In this document: positions 7,943 to 15,697 of the stretch, piece by piece
Position numbering within the stretch: the first letter of the stretch is position 1
Layout of the letters: every line of letters starts with the position of its first letter
NCBI GenBank assembly: GCA_019856515.1
Contig: CP082230.1
Coordinates: 2,046,001 to 2,110,000 of the forward strand
Length of the DNA stretch: 64,000 nt
Reading direction: 5' to 3'
Source: Prolixibacteraceae bacterium
Lineage (GTDB): Bacteria > Bacteroidota > Bacteroidia > Bacteroidales > Prolixibacteraceae
Program-made: the position numbers and the translations under genes
Notes under the pieces: model-generated
Databases searched by the model: none
Told to the model about the DNA's origin: nothing
Seen by the model: the letters and a program-made list of their open reading frames with translations, nothing else

Positions 7943-8577
7943 TACACCATACTCATCACCATCATCACTTTATAGATACCAAAGATATCCTCCATGGACA
8001 CATCAAAAGCTGGGTAATTCTCATTAAAAGAGACACAAGTAATAACCCCGTCCTTCTTGGATGGCTTAAGTTGCTTTACTACGATACCGTTTGTTGTATC
8101 CAGGACAAACACTTTACCCCATTCGATAAATGCTTTTTCGTTGATCTTCTTGATAAGAATCTTTGATCCATTCGGATAAAGAGGTTCCATACTATTTCCA
8201 ACAACAGTAATCCCGAAATCGACATCATGAATTGGTGACAACATGGTTTCACAATCCGCATCGGTAACTTGGGCCACAAAGTCATCCAGATACCCTCCAG
8301 ATGCATTTACTGGTAATAACGGTATGCTTTTACCTAATGGTGCCACTTTATAGTGGCTAGAATCCTTCTCATTTCTAATCATATCCCCCTCGCCTGTAAT
8401 TAACCACTCGACACTAACATCCCTATATGAATTGAGAAATCTCAATATATTATCTTCTGATATTCCACTCTTTTGAGACAATACCCCATTAGAAGCCCCT
8501 GTCATCTTGTAAAAATCAGACTTTGGAACACCTTTAAAATCAAGATATTGTATAATTCTATTTTTAATTATAGACAT
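7942..8577 (-). CDS. Prophage repressor, S24/LexA-like self-cleaving (CI-type)
   Basis: A 211-residue repressor with an N-terminal helix-turn-helix (residues about 5-45, YLDFKGVPKSDFYKMTGASN) and a C-terminal S24 peptidase domain. The catalytic Ser is in GNSMEP (Ser129) and the Lys in VVKQL (Lys168). The likely cleavage region is NASGG at residues 91-95, an Ala-Ser/Gly variant of the usual Ala-Gly. This family represses early phage genes and is inactivated by RecA-stimulated self-cleavage on DNA damage. It is transcribed divergently from the early genes that start at 8699, with operator-like repeats between them. Confidence 0.92.
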   Translation of the reverse strand: MSIIKNRIIQYLDFKGVPKSDFYKMTGASNGVLSQKSGISEDNILRFLNSYRDVSVEWLITGEGDMIRNEKDSSHYKVAPLGKSIPLLPVNASGGYLDDFVAQVTDADCETMLSPIHDVDFGITVVGNSMEPLYPNGSKILIKKINEKAFIEWGKVFVLDTTNGIVVKQLKPSKKDGVITCVSFNENYPAFDVSMEDIFGIYKVMMVMSMV

Positions 8578-8605
8578 TTCTCTATTATTTTCTTTTAAAT
8601 ATTGA

Positions 8606-8648
8606 GATAACTCTATATATTTGTGTTATCATATTTTACTTTAGTAAA
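8606..8648 (+). promoter_or_regulatory. Early promoter and operator region
   Basis: A perfect -7 box TATATTTG (8616-8623, TAnnTTTG type) faces the early genes and lies inside an inverted repeat GATAAC-N13-GTTATC (8606-8611 / 8625-8630). A second inverted repeat TTTACT-TT-AGTAAA is at 8635-8648. Both are good candidates for repressor operators, so binding of the repressor would cover the early promoter. Confidence 0.55.
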
Positions 8649-8698
8649 GATAGCAAAATTCATTTTTTGATCTATTAACAACTTATAAAAACTTGCAA

Positions 8699-8905
8699 AT
8701 GACCAACCCCGTACAAATCAGCCTCGGCAGAAAACACCATAAAGTACTTAGAAATGAATTCCTTCCTAAGATGTCACGCCAGACGATCTTTAATGCTTTA
8801 AACTACCGAAGCAATACAAAGAACTCTCGTGAAGTAAGATGTCGAGCGAAAGAACTACTTCTCAATGAGATCTCACTTATTGAGAGAACGGAAAGACTCC
8901 TATAA
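8699..8905 (+). CDS. Small early protein, possible Cro-like regulator (68 aa)
   Basis: I chose the ATG at 8699; a TTG at 8693 is also in frame. The basic protein (GRKHHKVLRNEFLPKMSRQT, then FNALNYRSNTKNSREVRCRAKEL) has a helix-turn-helix-like spacing. It is the first gene rightward from the repressor, the position of Cro in lambda-type switches. No family was recognised beyond that. Confidence 0.6.
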   Translation: MTNPVQISLGRKHHKVLRNEFLPKMSRQTIFNALNYRSNTKNSREVRCRAKELLLNEISLIERTERLL

Positions 8906-8954
8906 AGCATCGCTATTCATAGAATACTTACAAACTATCCTAAATTAATATATC

Positions 8955-9197
8955 ATGCATACAATACCAGTTTCAGAAAAAAAAGTCACTACTATTTTTT
9001 GTGATATCAATACAAAGAAATGGTTAAGCCTAGAAGAGGCAATTACCTATTTAGGTTTTGGGAGTAAAGATCTTTTCAGAAGATGGAGAGAAAATGGTGT
9101 TCTCACTTACTACAAACTTGGAAAACGAATCGTCTACAAACGTGCAGACATTGACAAATATATCGAGAGTTGTCGAATCATTGCTTTTAACCAATAA
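8955..9197 (+). CDS. Excisionase-type helix-turn-helix protein (80 aa)
   Basis: Residues 23-70 match the winged-helix DNA-binding domain of the excisionase/HTH_17 type: WLSLEEAITYLGF, FRRWRENGVLTYYKLGKR and IVYKRADIDKYIE. Such proteins bend DNA in phage excision or act as small regulators. It lies in the early region immediately after the Cro-like gene; the integrase is at the far end of the prophage. A directionality factor is the most attractive role but is not proven. Confidence 0.75.
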   Translation: MHTIPVSEKKVTTIFCDINTKKWLSLEEAITYLGFGSKDLFRRWRENGVLTYYKLGKRIVYKRADIDKYIESCRIIAFNQ

Positions 9198-9208
9198 AAT
9201 AAACCACC

Positions 9209-9412
9209 ATGAAAACGACTAAAAAAGGGCTACCATACGAAATGACGATCACTAAAGATTGTATTCACTTCATCTTTGATGATGATACCAGTGTGTTTGT
9301 GGATCATGACGACCTATCGGTTTACGATATGGACGGAATGATGACCATTCCAGCACATAAGCAAGAGGTGGTCGATAAAGAGATAGCCATGTTAAAATTA
9401 CTCATACGATGA
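9209..9412 (+). CDS. Small early protein, unknown (67 aa)
   Basis: An acidic 67-residue protein (FIFDDDTSVFVDHDDLSVYD) starting 11 nt after the HTH gene and overlapping the next start by 4 nt (ATGA). The translational coupling and phage-typical length support it as real. No domain was recognised. Confidence 0.6.
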   Translation: MKTTKKGLPYEMTITKDCIHFIFDDDTSVFVDHDDLSVYDMDGMMTIPAHKQEVVDKEIAMLKLLIR

Positions 9413-9600
9413 ATGCGACCTCTCACCCACTCATTAAAGAGTATAGAGAGCCACTGTTTCGTATTATAGTGGATTTACGCCACAACTGCATCATTACCCA
9501 CTGGTATAAGCATGCACCTAAAATAAGATACTTTCTCCAGGAACCGACCATGAAACAGTATGGGCGGATTCTGGAAGAGATGGAAAGTATGATCACTTAA
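9409..9600 (+). CDS. Small early protein, unknown (63 aa)
   Basis: A 63-residue basic protein rich in His and aromatic residues (RHNCIITHWYKHAPKIRYF), coupled to the preceding gene by an ATGA overlap. No family was recognised. Confidence 0.55.
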   Translation: MNATSHPLIKEYREPLFRIIVDLRHNCIITHWYKHAPKIRYFLQEPTMKQYGRILEEMESMIT

Positions 9601-9620
9601 TTCTTTTGTAACTGTATCCT

Positions 9621-10289
9621 ATGAGCTCCTTTCAACATATCGAGGCATATATCTCTTTTAGATATCCTAACTGGAGAGATCGAGCGGTCCAGTTATCTCA
9701 TGAACATCACTTTGTAGGATGGGAAGATGACCTCTTACAGAATGTGATCATGAACCTATTGGATAAACCCAAAGAACTACTCTACAACTTGTATGAGGCG
9801 GAAACTTCCATGATTGTAAATGGAAAGCCAACCAGAGAACTAGATAAGTATGTACTGCATATGCTTAGAGTGAATGCGTTCTCTACCTCTGGACAATTTA
9901 GGACAAGGATACTAGGTGAACGAACCTCGAATCAAGAGGGACAACAGTCTCAAAAGGTAGATATTGAAGAGTTGGAAGAGTCCCTGTTCATTGAAGAGGA
10001 GAATAGCCAGGAAGAAGCGAAAAAGATCCGATGCTTACATGCAAAGATCATTAAGAGGATGCGATCTCATAAAGTGAATGCTTTGGTGATTGAAGTGTAT
10101 CGTTTTCGCTGTATCGATGGAAGTCATTGGAAGTTCTGGAACAAAGCCAATCTTTCAGAGGCCAAAGAGATAGAGAAGATGTGTATCCGATATGCTACGA
10201 CTTTCAATAAAAGAGAACTGGAGAGAAACACAATCAATTTATTTATAAAAAAGGGGTGGATACCATCTCTAAATCTAACACTATTTTAA
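9621..10289 (+). CDS. Putative sigma-factor-like early protein (222 aa)
   Basis: A soluble 222-residue protein. The segment HHFVGWEDDLLQNVIMNLLDKP resembles the core of sigma-70 region 2 (acidic DLxQ-helix) seen in small phage or transposon regulators, and the C-terminal third is helical and basic (KFWNKANLSEAKEIEKMCIRY). The match is weak. It is the largest protein in the early region before the replication gene, so transcriptional control of middle or late genes is plausible but unproven. Confidence 0.5.
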   Translation: MSSFQHIEAYISFRYPNWRDRAVQLSHEHHFVGWEDDLLQNVIMNLLDKPKELLYNLYEAETSMIVNGKPTRELDKYVLHMLRVNAFSTSGQFRTRILGERTSNQEGQQSQKVDIEELEESLFIEEENSQEEAKKIRCLHAKIIKRMRSHKVNALVIEVYRFRCIDGSHWKFWNKANLSEAKEIEKMCIRYATTFNKRELERNTINLFIKKGWIPSLNLTLF

Positions 10290-10290
10290 T

Positions 10291-10719
10291 ATGGAAAACA
10301 TATCAATGATTCAACTAAGACACGTATTAAAGACCAGAGCCAAAGAGCTTAAAGAAGGTGTGAACCAAGGAACAAAGATGCCCATCTACTATGTATGTCA
10401 ATTAGTGCTTAACTATTGTGAAGGTGTCGTTCATATCTACAACCATACCAATAGATTGGAATATCCTCCTATTTATGGATATGTAGACATGGCCAAAGAT
10501 GAAGAAGAGCGTCACTTCAACACTTCAAAGCTAGATATGGAACAACCTCTGGAGATAACCAAGTTCTTCACGGAAGAGATCAAAGCCATCTTTCTAACCC
10601 ATGAAGATGCAAAAGAACATATCAAGAGACAAAATCACAACCTATTCAAACCATTTGTTTGGATTCAAAGTGCAGGTTATAGCAATAGACAATTTGAACA
10701 GTTAACCGAAAACAACTAA
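10291..10719 (+). CDS. Phage protein of unknown function (142 aa)
   Basis: A soluble 142-residue protein starting 1 nt after the previous stop. It begins ENISMIQLRHVLKTRAKELK and contains MPIYYVCQLVLNYCEGVVHI. No motif or domain can be named. The packed spacing on both sides (1 and 3 nt) shows that it belongs to the early/middle operon. Confidence 0.65.
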   Translation: MENISMIQLRHVLKTRAKELKEGVNQGTKMPIYYVCQLVLNYCEGVVHIYNHTNRLEYPPIYGYVDMAKDEEERHFNTSKLDMEQPLEITKFFTEEIKAIFLTHEDAKEHIKRQNHNLFKPFVWIQSAGYSNRQFEQLTENN

Positions 10720-10722
10720 ACC

Positions 10723-11208
10723 ATGGTAGAGTTATTTGAGACAAAGGTCCGCTATGAAATGGTGGACGAAAAAGGACACACAAAGAAGGCTTTAGACTCT
10801 TATGTTATCGACGCCATGAACTTTAGTGATGTGGAGTGTTTTATCTCACGCTATCTAAGTGAAAGAGCTCTGGATAAAGAGATGATCTCAGTAAGAGCCA
10901 TTCGACGTATCAATATTTCAATGTTTGTAAGATCAGAACATGACGTATGGTTCAAAGCGAAAATTCGTCTCCAGGAAGAGAAAAAGACCTACCACCATAA
11001 TGTCCTGGTACAGGCCAAAGATTTAACCGATGCATACGATCAGTTGGAAGAAGCATTAGAACGTGACTATCCAGATGTTTGCTTCGCTATTGTTTCCGTA
11101 CAAAAGACGGTGATTGTAGATGCTTTACACTCTACTCCAGAAGAACAAAGACCCACATTATTTGATAAAGTTGAAGTAAGTTATAATTGTATGACGGTTG
11201 TAAAATAG
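10723..11208 (+). CDS. DUF4494-like phage protein (161 aa)
   Basis: The protein has two similar halves: FETKVRYEMVDEKGHTKKA followed by SYVIDAMNFSDVECFIS, then WFKAKIRLQEEKKTYHHNV followed by LVQAKDLTDAYDQLEEAL. This duplicated beta-then-helix pattern fits DUF4494, a small family I associate with Bacteroidota phages. Its function is unknown. The last 22 nt overlap the start of the replication-initiator gene, so translation of the two is probably coupled. Confidence 0.65.
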   Translation: MVELFETKVRYEMVDEKGHTKKALDSYVIDAMNFSDVECFISRYLSERALDKEMISVRAIRRINISMFVRSEHDVWFKAKIRLQEEKKTYHHNVLVQAKDLTDAYDQLEEALERDYPDVCFAIVSVQKTVIVDALHSTPEEQRPTLFDKVEVSYNCMTVVK

Positions 11209-12737
11209 AACTGGCCCTAGATTCAAAGAAAGGGTTTGCCTCACTTGATAGTATCGGATCACATTCCGAGCTAACGGGTGAGGTATTGCCACTTCCAAGC
11301 ACTGCAAAGGAACAAGGATGCTATTTCATCAAACAACCGAATAAGTACCACAATACAAAACACTACTTTCAAGGAAGCCTCCACAAGTACCATAATGGAG
11401 GTTTCCAGAATCACGATGATTTCTCTATTGATAAAGTTAAGGCTACCATTGACGATATAACCGATCGTTACAAGGTAGACCCAACCAAGAGTAAGATCAT
11501 AAACCTTGAGTTTGGGGTAAACATATTACTCCCTCCTGGAATGAACGCCCAGAGCTTTCAAAAGTACCTGGTAAGCATAAGCAATAGAGGATTTGATAAA
11601 CTGAACCGTCGTAATGTACGTATTGGGTACATTGCCGAATTCAGCGAGTTTAATCTTAAGATCTACGACAAAGGATTACAAGGGATGACGGGAGAAAAGA
11701 ACCGTTTACGTGTAGAGATTAAGGTCATGCGAACCCGTTGGTTAGATCAGTTTGGCATTATCAAATCAGGTGACGACCTGGTTTTATCAGATCTTTTAAA
11801 TCCATATAACATCTCGATACTCGGAGAGGTATTAGTAAATAAAGTTCAATTGCTCGTACTACTACCCCGTGATATCGATACCAAACAGTTAACACCAAAA
11901 GAGCGATTAACCTACGTAGAATGTAGAGATGCCCGAAGTTGGGAGGATTGGGACAGCAAGACTCGGACAAGAAAGAAAAGTCAACTAGATAAGATATTTC
12001 AAAAGGTAGGACAAAAGAATCCAGTAGAGACACTCTCCCAATTAATTCGCACAAAATGGGGTGAGTTATCTACTGTGTGCGATGATTCTTTGTCCACCTT
12101 AGAGATAGATCAATGCGAAGTAGAGGATCACTCCAAACAAGAGCCTTCTACTAACAGCACTGAAATAATACAGAATGGTAACAAAGGTGATAAAAAAGCC
12201 ACTATTTCCAATATAGATGAAGTGGGATATCGTACCTTTTTACTAACTGTTCTTATCTATACGGATTGTATTTACTTCATAGAACAACGTATTCGTGGCC
12301 CTCCTGGTTGTTCCTGTCATCCTCCTATATTCTTAAAAGAGGTTATGAAACATAGTGAAGAGCCTATCTGGTGCAAGATGTATAGAGAGAAATATATTAA
12401 GCCCAAACAGAAAGAGAGACAGAAGAGAGGATGGACCAAAGAGAGCCAACAAGGGTTTTACGTATCGAAGGCATGGCGTACACTTCGTAATGCTTTTATC
12501 CAGGAACACCCTATATGTGTACGTTGTGAGAAGCGTGGTATTGTAAGAGAAGGGAATGTGGTAGATCATATTATCCCTGTATGTGATGACGCTTCGTTAT
12601 CCTTAGATTGGAATAACCTACAGACGCTTTGTCATTGGCACCACAGACATAAGACTGGAGAAGACCAACGCCACCGTAATAGATCGAAACTAATCAAGAG
12701 TGGTAAGCAGATCATGGAAGAGTTAAAGCAGCGTTGA
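11187..12737 (+). CDS. Replication-initiator-like protein fused to an HNH endonuclease domain
   Basis: A 516-residue protein. The start must be the TTG at 11187, because a TAA lies directly before it and the next Met is beyond conserved sequence. Residues 1 to about 300 resemble Bacteroidota phage/plasmid replication proteins of the gene II/X type: YFQGSLHKYHNGGFQNHDDF, IINLEFGVNILLPP, FNLKIYDKGLQ and RLRVEIKVMRTRWL. Residues about 420-505 are an HNH nuclease: SKAWRTLRNAFIQEHP, CVRCEKRGIV, VVDHIIPV, NNLQTLCHWHHRHKT. A low-conservation linker with GPPGCSCHPP joins them. Separate Rep and HNH proteins are the norm; this fusion is unusual. It may initiate phage DNA replication by nicking; the HNH part could serve packaging or resolution. 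Confidence 0.7.
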   Translation: MYDGCKIELALDSKKGFASLDSIGSHSELTGEVLPLPSTAKEQGCYFIKQPNKYHNTKHYFQGSLHKYHNGGFQNHDDFSIDKVKATIDDITDRYKVDPTKSKIINLEFGVNILLPPGMNAQSFQKYLVSISNRGFDKLNRRNVRIGYIAEFSEFNLKIYDKGLQGMTGEKNRLRVEIKVMRTRWLDQFGIIKSGDDLVLSDLLNPYNISILGEVLVNKVQLLVLLPRDIDTKQLTPKERLTYVECRDARSWEDWDSKTRTRKKSQLDKIFQKVGQKNPVETLSQLIRTKWGELSTVCDDSLSTLEIDQCEVEDHSKQEPSTNSTEIIQNGNKGDKKATISNIDEVGYRTFLLTVLIYTDCIYFIEQRIRGPPGCSCHPPIFLKEVMKHSEEPIWCKMYREKYIKPKQKERQKRGWTKESQQGFYVSKAWRTLRNAFIQEHPICVRCEKRGIVREGNVVDHIIPVCDDASLSLDWNNLQTLCHWHHRHKTGEDQRHRNRSKLIKSGKQIMEELKQR

Positions 12738-12743
12738 ACATAT

Positions 12744-12758
12744 CTATATTAAAGAAAA
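12744..12758 (+). promoter_or_regulatory. Recurrent leader motif CTATATTAAAGAAAA
   Basis: First of several near-identical elements placed just before prophage genes; 4 nt separate it from the ATG at 12763. See the finding on this motif. Confidence 0.5.
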
Positions 12759-12762
12759 CAAT

Positions 12763-13137
12763 ATGGCAAAGCAGACAACAGCAAAGGATAAAGCAGCAGC
12801 ACAAGAAGCACCTACAGTAACAGAACAACCCTCTCTATCAACGGATAAAGAGTTATTGATTCTTAAGAAGGAGAATATCAACAGTATTAAGATCCATACT
12901 CTGAATGATCGGTTTGCTGTGGTACGTATGGATGTAGAGCGTCATATGTATGGTTGTAAACTGATAGATCATAGTATGGCCAAACAGATTCAAGAGAAGC
13001 TCATGGACGAATCACATAAGTATGTTGTGATTGAATCTTATCTATGGATTGAACAGGATGCCATCACAGATAAGAACATTGAGGAGTACTCTTTAACAGT
13101 AGACATTAAAGGCCAAGAAGATGAAGAAGCACACTAA
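12763..13137 (+). CDS. Phage protein of unknown function (124 aa)
   Basis: An Ala/Lys/Thr-rich disordered start (MAKQTTAKDKAAAQEAPT) precedes a compact domain of about 85 residues with SIKIHTLNDRFAVVRMDVER and YVVIESYLWIEQDAITDKN. No family was recognised. It has its own leader motif 4 nt before the ATG and overlaps the following HNH gene by 17 nt. Confidence 0.62.
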   Translation: MAKQTTAKDKAAAQEAPTVTEQPSLSTDKELLILKKENINSIKIHTLNDRFAVVRMDVERHMYGCKLIDHSMAKQIQEKLMDESHKYVVIESYLWIEQDAITDKNIEEYSLTVDIKGQEDEEAH

Positions 13138-13492
13138 GATTTATATGAATCACTTCGACTATGGAGAGCAGGATTATATCGGATGTGAGTGGTGTGGAAG
13201 ACCTGCAGCCGATGTTCATCACTTAGAAGCTCGTGGAATGGGTGGATCTAAAGACAAAGATTACATTGAAAACCTTATGGGATTGTGTCGTTTTTGCCAC
13301 GATAAAGCACATGAACACCGCTCTTTCAACGATAAACTAAAGCATAAGCACCAGTATATTTTGAAGAGGTACAAAGAGTATCCAAGATACCAGATGTTCC
13401 CTCAAGAGTTGATTAAATCCTCATTGTCCTGGAATTCAGCAGAAAAGATATTTCCAGAACGTAGGGGGGTATACATGAAAGGATTGGTCTAA
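13121..13492 (+). CDS. HNH-type zinc-binding nuclease (NinG-like, 123 aa)
   Basis: The zinc and catalytic pattern is complete: GCEWCGRPAADVHHLEARG gives the first Cys pair and the catalytic HH, and ENLMGLCRFCHDKAHEH gives the Asn, second Cys pair and final His. Small HNH proteins of this type lie next to terminase genes in many HK97-type phages and help packaging; others resemble lambda NinG/Rap recombination nucleases. Its position upstream of the terminase small subunit favours the packaging role. Confidence 0.8.
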   Translation: MKKHTKIYMNHFDYGEQDYIGCEWCGRPAADVHHLEARGMGGSKDKDYIENLMGLCRFCHDKAHEHRSFNDKLKHKHQYILKRYKEYPRYQMFPQELIKSSLSWNSAEKIFPERRGVYMKGLV

Positions 13493-13531
13493 TCTCCTAA
13501 CCACAACCCCATAAGCCCCTCTCTTTTTTGT

Positions 13532-13553
13532 CTAGGTTTTACCTAGGGGGGGG
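13532..13553 (+). other. Palindrome plus G-tract upstream of terminase, candidate packaging site
   Basis: CTAGGT-TTT-ACCTAG (13532-13546) runs straight into eight G residues (13546-13553) in the 140-bp gap before the small terminase gene. This is the only sizeable gap in the middle of the operon, where cos or pac sites are often found. It could instead be a terminator separating middle and late genes. Confidence 0.35.
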
Positions 13554-13632
13554 TAAATACTCTAAGACACTAGGAATCAGAAAGGAGTTATAAATCTGTC
13601 CCTTAAAAAAACGGCATAAAAAAAATGTTAAC

Positions 13633-14031
13633 ATGTCATTACGCAAACAAGAGATATTACAGCTATTTAATGAGCTAGGAATCGAGGTTCAAAAACATGA
13701 ATTCCATATCAATAGAATGGTGAAGAGGTTCTCCAGTTATAAGCGAATTCTTAAAAAGGCCAATCGCTATATGGTGGAGGATGACATGTTAATCGAATCT
13801 TTGGTTATGTGTGAAGCGTTGAGGGATCGGACATACTGGAAGATGGTCATTGAGGGGGAAACGGTCTTTGTCGACAAGAACCAAACGATCAAACAGAAGA
13901 ATCATCTAGCATCAATATACAATGATCAGATCAAACACATTAACCTTATATCTAAAAAACTTGGGTTAAGTCCTTTTGATAGGAACGAACTAAAAATAGA
14001 GCAGGAACACGACGATGGCTTTAACGATTGA
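13633..14031 (+). CDS. terS: Terminase small subunit, P27-like
   Basis: A helical 132-residue protein located just upstream of and overlapping TerL by 17 nt. The C-terminal block IKHINLISKKLGLSPFDRNE matches the P27-type small-subunit ending (LGLSP.DR). The N-terminal part would bind the packaging site on phage DNA and hand it to the large subunit. It lacks strong independent motifs, so the call rests on the terminal block and position. Confidence 0.78.
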   Translation: MSLRKQEILQLFNELGIEVQKHEFHINRMVKRFSSYKRILKKANRYMVEDDMLIESLVMCEALRDRTYWKMVIEGETVFVDKNQTIKQKNHLASIYNDQIKHINLISKKLGLSPFDRNELKIEQEHDDGFND

Positions 14032-15697
14032 TCAATACATATCTAAAACGCTTAAGGATGCAGATCAATATATCCATGATGTACTAGAAGGTCGAATTGT
14101 AACCAGTGTATGGATCTATTTGGCAGTACAAAGAAGCCAACAGGATAGAGAAAGAGAAGATATCTATTTCGATGAAAACGCCGTTCGTCGGGTATATGAG
14201 TTCTTCTCTTTTCTTCGTATAAAGAAAGGGAGCGAATACGCTCAGTTTATTCTTTCTCCATACCAGGCTTGGATGTTGTATGAGATCTTTGGATGGTTCT
14301 TTGATGATGGTCGCCGTCGATATCGTTATGCGGTGCTTTATACCGCCCGTAAATCTGGTAAAACGGTCTTCTCTGTTGGGATTGAACTCTACATGACCAT
14401 GTATGATAGAGAGAAAGACCCAGAAGCCTATCTGTGTGCTACCACCAAAGAACAAGCAGGGCAAGGATTGAAATATGTAAAGAGTATCATTGGCGAATCT
14501 CTATCGCTTAGAAGGCGTTTAAAAGTACAGCAATATCAAATCCTATATCCTAAGCGTAGAGGCTTAATGAAAGTGTTGGCCAACAAACCAGATGCCAACG
14601 ATTCATTAAACCCATACGTCTATATCCTGGATGAAATGCACGCCCATAAGACACTCGATTTCTTTAATGTAATGAAGTCTGGAACATTGAGCCGTGCGAA
14701 CCCTTTGGGAATTATTACCAGTACTGCAGGGTTCAATAAAGAGTATCCTTTTTACAAGATGGTTGACCTTGGCCGTCGTGTCCTGGAGGGAAACGCAGAA
14801 GACGACATTACCTTCTATGCGCTGTTTTGTTTGGATGATGACGATAATGTGGAGGATTCCTCTGTGTGGATTAAAGCGAATCCCAATATCGGAGTGACCA
14901 TCAACTTAAAAGATTTGGAGGCAGAGTGGAAAAAAGCAAAGAACACCATTACAGAGAAGTTCAATTTTATCACAAAGAACTTAAATCGTTATGTCGACCA
15001 ACCCAACACATGGATACCAGACGACGATTATAAACCTTGTTTTAATGCGGTTCAACTACCCAAAGAGCGTATTCCAGCCTTCATTGGAATAGACCTTGCA
15101 GCCACAAGAGATCTGGCCTCATTGGTTATTATATTCGAAGATCCCGAAACCCAACGTTTGAAAGTGATACCAGAGTTCTACTTTCCACAAAACGAAGAGA
15201 AGAGAGTCCGACAAAACGGAATCAATATCTTGGATTGGATAGAAGAGGGCTATGTCATTGAACACCCTACCAAAACCATTGATCAAAATCTTATTGTCGA
15301 AAGGATCAAGTATTGGAACACCATCTTTGAGGTTACCCAAATAAACTATGACAAGTGGAACTCTGGATTTATCATCCCTACGCTGGAGATGGACGAAGGG
15401 CTATACTGTAGAAATTTTAGTCAAACGACGGTATACTTCAATTTCCCGTTGAGGTATATTGAGAAATGCATCTTTGAACAGTCCATCGACCTTTCAGATA
15501 ATCCCGTGTTGAGGTGGATGTTTCGAAATATTGTCATCTATAAAGACGGGAATGGGAATATTAAGATCATGAAAAACCAATCTCAAGACTCTGTCGATGG
15601 TGCGGTAAGTTTGGCCATGGCAATTGGAGCATACCTGGAGAACAATAGTGATATCGTGAAAAGTATTTTTGACTCCTATATTAATGAAAAGGAATGA
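14015..15697 (+). CDS. terL: Terminase large subunit
   Basis: A 560-residue packaging motor. The Walker A-like motif is ARKSGKT (residues 111-117) and Walker B is ILDEMH (about 204-209). The C-terminal RNase H-like nuclease starts with FIGIDLAATRDLAS (about residue 357), giving the first metal-binding Asp. The length fits the HK97/Terminase_1 family. It cuts concatemeric DNA and pumps it into proheads through the portal. The end overlaps the portal start by 4 nt (ATGA). Confidence 0.95.
   Translation: MALTIDQYISKTLKDADQYIHDVLEGRIVTSVWIYLAVQRSQQDREREDIYFDENAVRRVYEFFSFLRIKKGSEYAQFILSPYQAWMLYEIFGWFFDDGRRRYRYAVLYTARKSGKTVFSVGIELYMTMYDREKDPEAYLCATTKEQAGQGLKYVKSIIGESLSLRRRLKVQQYQILYPKRRGLMKVLANKPDANDSLNPYVYILDEMHAHKTLDFFNVMKSGTLSRANPLGIITSTAGFNKEYPFYKMVDLGRRVLEGNAEDDITFYALFCLDDDDNVEDSSVWIKANPNIGVTINLKDLEAEWKKAKNTITEKFNFITKNLNRYVDQPNTWIPDDDYKPCFNAVQLPKERIPAFIGIDLAATRDLASLVIIFEDPETQRLKVIPEFYFPQNEEKRVRQNGINILDWIEEGYVIEHPTKTIDQNLIVERIKYWNTIFEVTQINYDKWNSGFIIPTLEMDEGLYCRNFSQTTVYFNFPLRYIEKCIFEQSIDLSDNPVLRWMFRNIVIYKDGNGNIKIMKNQSQDSVDGAVSLAMAIGAYLENNSDIVKSIFDSYINEKE

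Noticed and set aside
9621..10289. Firm call as a sigma factor
   Set aside because: Only one short segment resembles sigma region 2 and no region 4 helix-turn-helix is visible.
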